The notes beneath the pieces are model-generated. The model was given only the letters and a program-made list of their open reading frames with translations, searched no databases and was not told the origin of the DNA. This document shows positions 1-6,006 of a DNA stretch of 9,189 nt, piece by piece. Numbering within the stretch: the first letter of the stretch is position 1; each line of letters opens with the position of its first letter. Origin of the DNA: CAG-791 sp963658405 (GTDB lineage: Bacteria > Bacillota > Clostridia > Lachnospirales > Lachnospiraceae); NCBI GenBank assembly GCA_963658405.1, contig CAVKQI010000096.1:1-9189 (forward strand). Direction: 5' to 3'. Position numbers and translations under genes: made by a program.

Positions 1-68
1 GGCGCGGAGCGCCTCTGGCCAGCCACATCGAGGATTTGCGAAGCAAATTCGAGATGGGGGCTAAATAA
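1..68. repeat. Structured non-coding element at the left edge, possible dispersed repeat
   Basis: This edge segment is dense in short inverted repeats. GGCGC/GCGCC (1-5 and 9-13) closes on GGA, and CTGGCCAG (15-22) is palindromic. Positions 26-56 can fold into one hairpin: CATC pairs with GATG, a tandem G-A/A-G mismatch follows (30-31 against 51-52), then a stem containing ATTTGC and GCAAAT closes on a GAA loop (40-42). Two forward frames are open up to stops at 62-64 and 66-68, so it could instead be the 3' end of a plus-strand gene. The nested hairpins suggest a structured or repetitive intergenic element of the kind scattered in clostridial genomes, but copy number cannot be judged from one window. 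Confidence 0.35.
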
Positions 69-106
69 ATACAAATTTTGCTGCACATCCGTGCCTCAAG
101 AGCAAA

Positions 107-136
107 AAAATGCCGTGTGATCTCACACGGCATTTT
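107..136 (-). terminator. Rho-independent terminator of the rhamnosidase operon, possibly bidirectional
   Basis: The arms AAAATGCCGTGTGA (107-120) and TCACACGGCATTTT (123-136) are perfectly complementary over 14 bp. On the minus strand the stem runs into an unbroken T tract (the A run at 104-110), which is the form of an intrinsic terminator. It lies about 10 bp after the rhamnosidase stop codon at 147-149. Because the outer stem is A/T on both sides it could also end a plus-strand transcript entering from the left. Confidence 0.9.
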
Positions 137-146
137 CCAGGCATAT

Positions 147-2900
147 TCACCCGCACACGTTTTCCTGCTTCTCCTTTACATTCAATGCCTGGATGACCGC
201 CTCATAGAGAGGTCTTGCCTCCGGTGCATTGGCAAGGAGCTCGGACAGACTCATCTGGTATGCGAACTGCAGCATGGGATTATCCAGCATGCCAGGGACC
301 ATCTGTTCGAACATTTCCACAGCCAGCGGCTGCTCCAGGATCTCCCCCAAGGTGCTGTTCATACTGAAGCGTTCCCGGGAAAGGGAGGTCTTCGTCTCAT
401 ACTCATAATCATAGATACCGGAGCCGGTTTCTATGCGCTCCTCTTTTTCCGGCAGGCAGATGACCGCCGAGGTATTGGCAGGCACCTCCACGTGCACATG
501 GATCTTTCCCTGTCTGCAGCTGGTATGGACGGCAATTTTGCCGTATACCGAGGAAAACTCCACGCCGGCCTCCTCGATGCCTTTTACAAACATCGGTCTT
601 ACCAGGAATTTCTTATAACCCGGTTCCAGCTGGGAAAGACCCCCGATTTTCCGGTACATCCAGTCACCGATGGAACCGTAGGCATAGTGGTTCAGAGAAT
701 TCATGCCGGAGACATCAAAGCTGCCGTCAGGCCTGATGGAATCCCAGCGCTCCCAGATGGTCGTAGCCCCCATATTGACCGCATACAGCCAGGAAGGATA
801 ATCCTCCCTCATAAACAGCCCACCGGCCATCTCCTGGGCACCGTTTTCTGAGAGAACATGGCACAGATACGGTGTCCCCACGAATCCCGTGGAAAGATGA
901 TTTTTGTGATTTTCGATATTGGTGAGCAGTGTATTTACGATCCTGTCTCTGTCCTTTTCCCTTGCCAGATCAAAGTACAGGGAAAGCACGGCCCCCGTCT
1001 GGGTCTCACTGACAATACGTCCGGTCGGCGTATAGTATTCCTGGCGGAAGGCTTCCAGGGTGCGGGCGTAAAGTGCCCCGTATTTCTGCTCTTCCTCTTC
1101 TTTTCCCAGGATTCCGGCTGTTTTTTTCACCAGATCCGTCACATAGAGATAGTAGGCGTTGGCGATCATGTACTTGTCCGTCGCCCCGGTGCGGTCGGCG
1201 CTTTCCTCCTTATCGAGCGCCAGCCAGTCGCCGTACTGGAATCCTGTCTGCCACAATCCGTTTTCTCCGCAGTGGGCCTGTATGTAATCCACCCACTCGT
1301 GCATACACTTCCAGTTTTCCCTGAGAATGCCCTCGTCGGCATAAATCTGATAGACCATCCAGGGAATGATCACCGCCGCATCGCTCCATGCGGAGGCGCT
1401 GTACTGCCCCAGGATATCCGGAACTACATGGGGAACCCCCTTCTCCAGGGAAGATTCCGCTGCGACATCCCGCATCCACTTTGTAAAAAACAGGGCCGTG
1501 TTCCGGTTAAAGGCCGCTGTCCAGGAAAAGATCTGTGCATCCCCCATCCAGCCGAGCCGCTCATCCCTCTGCGGGCAATCCGTGGGAATATCCAGGAAGT
1601 TGTCCCTCTGTCCCCAGGAAATATTGCTCTGGAGCTGATTCACTTTTTTGTTGGAGCTCGTGAAATCGCCGGTCTTTTCCATGTCGGAATGCATCACGCA
1701 GGCCGTAAACTGCTCCAGATCCATCTCCTCCATGCCTTCCACACAGATATAGCGAAAGCCGTGGAAGGTAAAATGGGGGAGAAATACCTGGGCTTTTCCG
1801 CTGCAGATATAGGTATCCACAGACTTTGCCTGGCGCAGGGTATCCGGATAAAAATTGCCGTCCTTATCAAGCGTCTCTGCATGGCGAACGGTGATCTTCT
1901 GCCCCTTTATGCCATTGACCTTTATCTCGGCTGCGCCGGTAATATTCTGTCCGAAATCGATCACCTTTTCCCCCTTCGGGGTGATGAGCAGCTCCTTCGC
2001 CGGAATCCGCTCGGTGATGCGCACCGGCTCATTTTCCTGGGCAACAAGGATTTTTTTGTCAAATTCTTCTGTCAGGACATTTCCCTTTTGTGCGCAGACA
2101 TAAACGGAATCTATCGTCTCTCCCATATAGATCTCGCTGCTTCGTATCTCTCCGGTCCGCACACTCCAGGATTCATCCGTGCAAATGGTCTCTGTCGTCC
2201 CATCCTCACAGATGATATGCATCTGCGCGAAAGCACCTGTCTTTTTGCCGTAGCGGTCAGGCTCGCAGGTAAATCCCAGAATCCCCTTGTACCATCCGTT
2301 TCCCACAGTGATCTGCAGGGTATTGTCCGCTGCCAGCAGCTCTGTCACGTCATAGATCTGATACTGCAGCCGATGATGATAGCTTGTCCAGCCCGGTGCC
2401 ATACGGTAGTCTCCTACCCGCTTTCCGTTGAGCTGCATTTCATAAACGCCGTGCGCAGTCACATAGACCCGGGCTTTTTTCGGCTTTTTCGCCAGTGTAA
2501 AATGCTTTTCAAATACCGGGCATGCTGTCTCCCCTTCCGGAAAATCATGGGTGATCATTTTGGCCTGAAACGTTTCCGGATCAAAAATACCGGTCTCAAA
2601 AGCCGCAGACGCCCGGGCGGTGCTGCCGTGATCATCCTGCACCGTGACCTCCCACTGATAGCGGGTTTCCGGCTTTAATGGTGCTCCCTGGTATTTAATG
2701 AGCACGGAGCGATCCGAAGAAACTTCCCCACTGTCCCATACCGTTTCTCCGTTTTCGGCATCCTCTTTCACCACAATGTGCCGTACACTCTGCAGGGTAT
2801 TGTTTTCCTCCGCCTGCATTTTCCAGGAAAAGCGCGGCGCCGTCACCGCCAGACCGATGGGATCCTTTTGATATTCTGTTCTGAGATCATAGATGAACAT
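147..2900 (-). CDS. Alpha-L-rhamnosidase, glycoside hydrolase family 78
   Basis: The 917-aa product should hydrolyse terminal alpha-L-rhamnose from plant rhamnosides or oligosaccharides by the inverting GH78 mechanism. The N-terminal part (about 1-430) has the beta-rich modules of the family, including a DFGQN motif (315-319). The (alpha/alpha)6 catalytic domain covers about 430-750. It contains DCPQRDERLGW (441-451), in which E447 is the expected general acid, and GATTIWERW (711-719), in which E717 is the expected general base, so the active site looks intact. A beta domain follows to about 835. Residues about 845-907 form an extra, probably helical tail not part of the usual GH78 core. No signal peptide or membrane segment is visible, so the enzyme is cytoplasmic and relies on import. 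The ATG follows AGGAGGT (2905-2911) by 4 nt. It is the second gene of an operon with the symporter. The exact substrate cannot be read from sequence. Confidence 0.95.
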   Translation of the reverse strand: MFIYDLRTEYQKDPIGLAVTAPRFSWKMQAEENNTLQSVRHIVVKEDAENGETVWDSGEVSSDRSVLIKYQGAPLKPETRYQWEVTVQDDHGSTARASAAFETGIFDPETFQAKMITHDFPEGETACPVFEKHFTLAKKPKKARVYVTAHGVYEMQLNGKRVGDYRMAPGWTSYHHRLQYQIYDVTELLAADNTLQITVGNGWYKGILGFTCEPDRYGKKTGAFAQMHIICEDGTTETICTDESWSVRTGEIRSSEIYMGETIDSVYVCAQKGNVLTEEFDKKILVAQENEPVRITERIPAKELLITPKGEKVIDFGQNITGAAEIKVNGIKGQKITVRHAETLDKDGNFYPDTLRQAKSVDTYICSGKAQVFLPHFTFHGFRYICVEGMEEMDLEQFTACVMHSDMEKTGDFTSSNKKVNQLQSNISWGQRDNFLDIPTDCPQRDERLGWMGDAQIFSWTAAFNRNTALFFTKWMRDVAAESSLEKGVPHVVPDILGQYSASAWSDAAVIIPWMVYQIYADEGILRENWKCMHEWVDYIQAHCGENGLWQTGFQYGDWLALDKEESADRTGATDKYMIANAYYLYVTDLVKKTAGILGKEEEEQKYGALYARTLEAFRQEYYTPTGRIVSETQTGAVLSLYFDLAREKDRDRIVNTLLTNIENHKNHLSTGFVGTPYLCHVLSENGAQEMAGGLFMREDYPSWLYAVNMGATTIWERWDSIRPDGSFDVSGMNSLNHYAYGSIGDWMYRKIGGLSQLEPGYKKFLVRPMFVKGIEEAGVEFSSVYGKIAVHTSCRQGKIHVHVEVPANTSAVICLPEKEERIETGSGIYDYEYETKTSLSRERFSMNSTLGEILEQPLAVEMFEQMVPGMLDNPMLQFAYQMSLSELLANAPEARPLYEAVIQALNVKEKQENVCG

Positions 2901-2942
2901 TTTTACCTCCTATGCTTCTTTGCAGCGGCATATATTCAGACA

Positions 2943-2980
2943 CACGAGGGAGAATTCATCTGTGAGAATTCTCCCTCGTG
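2943..2980 (-). other. Intercistronic hairpin between symporter and rhamnosidase genes
   Basis: CACGAGGGAGAATTC (2943-2957) and GAATTCTCCCTCGTG (2966-2980) pair perfectly over 15 bp around an 8-nt loop. No T tract follows on the minus strand, so it is not a standard terminator. Its place between two genes of one operon fits an RNA-stability or processing element, or a partial terminator setting the ratio of transporter to enzyme. That role is inferred. Confidence 0.7.
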
Positions 2981-2999
2981 AATATGCAGGAACAATATC

Positions 3000-4382
3000 T
3001 TATTTTCTTGCCTGCAGGTCGGCGATGATCTGCGGATATCTCTTCTCCAGATCATTTTTCAGAAGCAGTACGAACATGACCACGAACAGCGCAAGAGGAA
3101 TGTAAATGGAAAAGCCGAAAATTGCCGTATTCACGGAACCGGGCTGTACCTCCAGCGCTGCGTTGTATCCGCCCAGGGCCAGAAGCCAGCCGATCAGGGA
3201 GCCGCCCACGCCGGAACCGATCTTGCAGCCGAAGGAATTGGCGCTGTTTGTCATGCCTACGATACGCTTATTGAATTTCCATTCATTGTACTCCACGCAG
3301 TTGTTTACCATAGCGCCGAACAGACACATCAGGGGTATGTTGGCAAATGTCACCACTGCACCGCCGATGATGCAGCTCATCAGGCTGTAGGGTGTGAATA
3401 CCCTTACCACGCAGGCAGCCACGCCGAGGATACAGGATACCATGCAGGTCTTTGTCATGCCCAGCTTGCTCGCCATAGGACCGGTAAGGACAAAGCCCAG
3501 GAAAGTGGGGATCAGTCCCACAGCACCCAGAAGCGCCACCATATTGTCGTTGCCGAGAATGTACTTGCAGTAATAGGTTCCGCCGGAGGCACTCAGACTG
3601 TAGGAGATATTCATCAGCAGCTGCAAAAACAGCATGATCACCCAATATTTATTATGAAACAGCATCTTAATTCCTTCTGCAAAAGGAACATCGTCTTCTG
3701 CCTTCTTGGCAGCTTCCTCCCCACCTGCTGTTTCTTTGGAAACCTTGTACAGGATCAGAAGAGAAACCATGGAAATGAGACCGCATACCACGCCTACCTT
3801 GATCCATGCAGCCTGGGTTCCGCCGAGCATATTGGTGATGGGAATCAGCAGAATGGCAATGATCATGCCGGCGATATAACCGAAAGCCGCACGAAAGATT
3901 CCCATCTTGCCGCGCTCCTGCGAACTCTTGGTGCGAAGAGTCATCAGTGCGCCGTAGGGAATCGCGACTGCCGTGTAGACAATGGCCGTGATCAGAATAT
4001 TGGTGAGCAGTACATAGACTGTCTGCAGACCGCTGCCGGCATTTTTAGGAACCGTAAACAGCAGGATGATGCTCACCAGGGCAGGCAGTGCCATTCGCAA
4101 AAACCAGGGGCGGCATTTTCCTTTGGGGGAATGTCCCTCGTCCATGATCTTGCCCATAAGCAGATCCGAGAAGGCATCCGCGATCTTCGCCACCAGCAGC
4201 ATCGTCGCCACCATGCCGGCCGCCAGACCTACCTTTTCTGTGTAAAAATAAGTCAGCTGTCCCACCAGACTGCTCATAATGTTCAGCGGAAGCTGTCCCA
4301 GACCATCACCCAGATAGTCTGTAAGCCGCATCGACTTCTGCACTCCCATGGAGTCCAGACCCAGTTCTTTTTTCTTGCCCAT
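3000..4382 (-). CDS. GPH-family (MelB-like) sugar:cation symporter
   Basis: The 460-aa product is a membrane transporter of the glycoside-pentoside-hexuronide:cation symporter family (major facilitator fold, 12 helices expected), importing a glycoside with Na+ or H+. The first cytoplasmic loop has the family signature: K66, D69, D73, G77, K78, D81, then GK and RPW up to about residue 93. D69 and D73 match the spacing of the cation-site aspartates in MelB. The central loop (about 213-235) is charged, as is usual between the two six-helix halves. By eye, the position matching MelB Asp19 is not acidic (L31), which may bear on ion choice. The ATG at 4380-4382 follows GGAGG (4388-4392) by 5 nt; a later in-frame Met at residue 12 has less support. 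It is the first gene of the operon with the GH78 enzyme, so a rhamnose-bearing glycoside is the likely cargo. Confidence 0.94.
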   Translation of the reverse strand: MGKKKELGLDSMGVQKSMRLTDYLGDGLGQLPLNIMSSLVGQLTYFYTEKVGLAAGMVATMLLVAKIADAFSDLLMGKIMDEGHSPKGKCRPWFLRMALPALVSIILLFTVPKNAGSGLQTVYVLLTNILITAIVYTAVAIPYGALMTLRTKSSQERGKMGIFRAAFGYIAGMIIAILLIPITNMLGGTQAAWIKVGVVCGLISMVSLLILYKVSKETAGGEEAAKKAEDDVPFAEGIKMLFHNKYWVIMLFLQLLMNISYSLSASGGTYYCKYILGNDNMVALLGAVGLIPTFLGFVLTGPMASKLGMTKTCMVSCILGVAACVVRVFTPYSLMSCIIGGAVVTFANIPLMCLFGAMVNNCVEYNEWKFNKRIVGMTNSANSFGCKIGSGVGGSLIGWLLALGGYNAALEVQPGSVNTAIFGFSIYIPLALFVVMFVLLLKNDLEKRYPQIIADLQARK

Positions 4383-4441
4383 TGTGACCTCCCTCTTTTA
4401 CTCCTTCTGTATCTGTTTTCTACATCTGTTTCTGCGGTTCC

Positions 4442-4468
4442 TTTGTTCGCCTATCTGCTTATGAACAA
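4442..4468. promoter_or_regulatory. Inverted TTGTTC half-site pair, candidate distal AraC-type operator
   Basis: TTTGTTCG (4442-4449) faces GAACAA (4463-4468). The two TTGTTC cores are inverted with an offset of 20 bp. The same 8-mer recurs as a direct pair 147 bp away, close to 14 helical turns, which would suit looping by a dimeric AraC-family protein. It would lie in the 5' leader of the symporter transcript. Recognition by the neighbouring regulator is inferred. Confidence 0.5.
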
Positions 4469-4555
4469 GGTGCTCCTAAGCTGGATGCGCATAGGCCGAT
4501 CCCGGTTTATGACCGGCGAAAATTCACCGCAGAGATGCCTTTATCTTTACTCTTA

Positions 4556-4585
4556 TTGTACGAAAAAGAAAGTCTATGGTATTAT
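4556..4585 (+). promoter_or_regulatory. Candidate promoter of the AraC-family regulator gene
   Basis: TTGTAC (4556-4561) and TATTAT (4580-4585) are separated by 18 bp. The -10 matches the consensus at five of six bases while the -35 is weak. Transcription would give a leader of about 170 nt before the regulator gene. It shares its -10 bases with the opposing promoter candidate, so the two would exclude one another. Confidence 0.4.
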
Positions 4586-4609
4586 ATATTTGTTCGTTAT
4601 GTTTTATTT
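4581..4609 (-). promoter_or_regulatory. Candidate activator-dependent promoter of the symporter-rhamnosidase operon
   Basis: On the minus strand there is a perfect TATAAT (4581-4586), but with 17-bp spacing the -35 position (4604-4609) reads AAATAA and does not match the consensus. A good -10 with no -35, flanked by AraC-type half-sites, is typical of a promoter that needs its activator. The implied leader is about 190 nt. Confidence 0.5.
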
Positions 4610-4616
4610 TTGTTCG
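4589..4616. promoter_or_regulatory. Direct TTTGTTCG pair, candidate AraC-type activator site
   Basis: TTTGTTCG occurs at 4589-4596 and again at 4609-4616, a direct repeat offset by 20 bp in an AT-rich tract. AraC-family proteins bind two direct half-sites about two helical turns apart, often overlapping the -35 region. Here the pair brackets the missing -35 of the minus-strand promoter candidate. Confidence 0.6.
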
Positions 4617-4650
4617 ATTATTACATGACTGTCAGAGCAATGATAGAGCG

Positions 4651-4702
4651 GCTCACTTTCCAGTCAGCGCCTGAGGCTTAATTAGCTCACTTTCAGATCA
4701 GC
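4651..4702. repeat. Imperfect 18-bp direct repeat upstream of the regulator gene
   Basis: GCTCACTTTCCAGTCAGC (4651-4668) recurs as GCTCACTTTCAGATCAGC (4685-4702), with 15 of 18 positions identical and a 34-bp offset. It lies in the probable leader of the regulator gene and differs from the TTTGTTCG sites. It may be a second protein-binding site or a chance duplication. Confidence 0.4.
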
Positions 4703-4715
4703 AAACATACAGAAG

Positions 4716-4735
4716 TCCCGGGAGATATACCGGGA
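4716..4735 (+). other. Small hairpin just upstream of the regulator's ribosome binding site
   Basis: TCCCGG (4716-4721) and CCGGGA (4730-4735) can pair around an 8-nt loop. A second GGAGG-like stretch (4742-4748) and the likely binding site AAGGAG (4750-4755) follow, so the hairpin could affect translation. The stem is only 6 bp, so support is weak. Confidence 0.3.
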
Positions 4736-4762
4736 TGCGCCGAGGAGGCAAGGAGACTGCTG

Positions 4763-5947
4763 ATGAAAAAAAATTACAACATCCATGATTTTCTGGAAAT
4801 GTATTATGCGGATTCCAACATTCCGGCTTATTTCTATGAGGGAACGACGCCCGTATACTGTGTGCCCGGCCAGAAGGACCTTAGCTATCCGCCGAAAAAA
4901 TATCTGGATATCCTGTTTAAAAAAGAAGAACGGATCTCTTACTGCCCGACCGCGTACGGCATTTATTTCGGATGCATCAGACTGGATTACGGCGCAGATG
5001 CCCGGCTGCTCTTCGGGCCGGTGGGCAATATTCCCTTTACCGATACCGATCTTCGACAGATTTACAACGATTATCTCATTTCTGCGGAAAACAGAGAACA
5101 GTTCGCAGCTTTCCTCGGAAATATCGCCGAAATATCCCTGACCTCTTTTCTGGCCAGACTGGCCTTTATCAATTACTGTCTGCACGGGGAAAAGAGAGCT
5201 GTCTCGGATTTTCTGCCTTATCAGAATTCAAAGATCTCCGATGCTTCCGCCCTTGTAGAAGAGAACTACCGAATGAAAGAAAATTTATATCATAACCGGT
5301 CCTATGAACTGGAAGCGCAGACCCTGAATCTGGTGCGCGCCGGCAATCCCCAGGGATTCTTTGATCTTCAGGCCAACGATGCCGGTTTTCATACCGGCAT
5401 CACCGGTCCCACTGCCCTGCGGCAGCTGAAAAATAATATTATCATCACTACCACCCTATCCACCAGAGCAGCCATCGAAGGCGGTCTGGATTACGATACC
5501 GCCTATCAGCTTTCCGATAAATTCATCCAGGAGGCAGAACGTCTCCAGAATGCCGACAATCTGTACGAACTGCTCTCCAAAGTAGGCTATACCTTCGCCC
5601 AGAAAGTTTACGAATCCAAGGCTCCCGTCACCTCCAGTGACCGTATCCAGAAAGCCATTCACTTCATACAGCAAAACACCAACCGGCACATTACCGCCAA
5701 AGACGTCGCAGACCATGTAGGATTTGGCCGTTCCTACTTCTCTGCCTATTTCAAAAAAGAGCTGGGATTCTCCCTCTCTGCCTTTATCCTCCGCTGCAAA
5801 CTGGAAGAAGGCCGAAAGCTCCTTCAATACTCAGACAAACCCTTAAGCGAGATCAGCAATTACCTCTGTTTCTCCAGCCAAAGCCATTTCCAGACCGCCT
5901 TTAAAAAGCAGTTTGGCACCACGCCCATGGAATACCGCAGGCGGTGA
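4763..5947 (+). CDS. AraC-family transcriptional regulator of the rhamnoside operon
   Basis: The 394-aa product is a DNA-binding regulator. The C-terminal domain (about 292-393) has the two helix-turn-helix units of the AraC/XylS family: ITAKDVADHVGFGRSYFSAYF (start 310) with KKELG, and LSEISNYLCFSSQSHF (361-376), followed by the typical FG, P and EYRR ending. Residues 1 to about 280 have no visible membrane segment and form a cytoplasmic sensor-like region whose ligand cannot be read. The ATG follows AAGGAG (4750-4755) by 7 nt. The gene is divergent from the symporter-rhamnosidase operon, with TTTGTTCG repeats between, so local activation of that operon is the natural reading. Its own promoter overlaps that of its target, so self-control is plausible. 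The family call is secure; the inducer is unknown. Confidence 0.94.
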   Translation: MKKNYNIHDFLEMYYADSNIPAYFYEGTTPVYCVPGQKDLSYPPKKYLDILFKKEERISYCPTAYGIYFGCIRLDYGADARLLFGPVGNIPFTDTDLRQIYNDYLISAENREQFAAFLGNIAEISLTSFLARLAFINYCLHGEKRAVSDFLPYQNSKISDASALVEENYRMKENLYHNRSYELEAQTLNLVRAGNPQGFFDLQANDAGFHTGITGPTALRQLKNNIIITTTLSTRAAIEGGLDYDTAYQLSDKFIQEAERLQNADNLYELLSKVGYTFAQKVYESKAPVTSSDRIQKAIHFIQQNTNRHITAKDVADHVGFGRSYFSAYFKKELGFSLSAFILRCKLEEGRKLLQYSDKPLSEISNYLCFSSQSHFQTAFKKQFGTTPMEYRRR

Positions 5948-5960
5948 GGGAGAACGAAAT

Positions 5961-5993
5961 GGCTGCCGGGAGATTCACAATTTCCCGACAGCC
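5961..5993. terminator. Bidirectional hairpin terminator between convergent genes
   Basis: Arms 5961-5975 and 5979-5993 pair over 15 positions with one C-A mismatch and one G-T wobble around a CAC loop; the outer part is GGCTG against CAGCC. It sits 13 bp after the regulator's stop codon and 13 bp before the stop of the opposing gene. Neither side has a strong T tract (short ones only), so termination efficiency is uncertain. Confidence 0.65.
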
Positions 5994-6006
5994 CCGCAGC
6001 TTTACT

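Noticed and set aside
858..2678. A 606-codon open frame on the plus strand
   Set aside because: It is antisense to the rhamnosidase, has no recognisable domain or good ribosome binding site, and the minus frame carries an intact GH78 enzyme. It is a shadow frame.
2943..2980. Intercistronic hairpin as a true terminator
   Set aside because: No T tract follows, and the rhamnosidase gene begins downstream with a strong ribosome binding site.
4408..4424. TGTA...TACA pseudo-palindrome as a CcpA (cre) site upstream of the symporter
   Set aside because: The length and centre do not match the cre consensus, and the area is a low-complexity run of related TCTGT repeats.
3654..4628. A 324-codon plus-strand open frame across the symporter and promoter region
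   Set aside because: It is antisense to most of the GPH symporter gene, runs on through the divergent promoter region, and its translation is rich in His and Cys without any domain.
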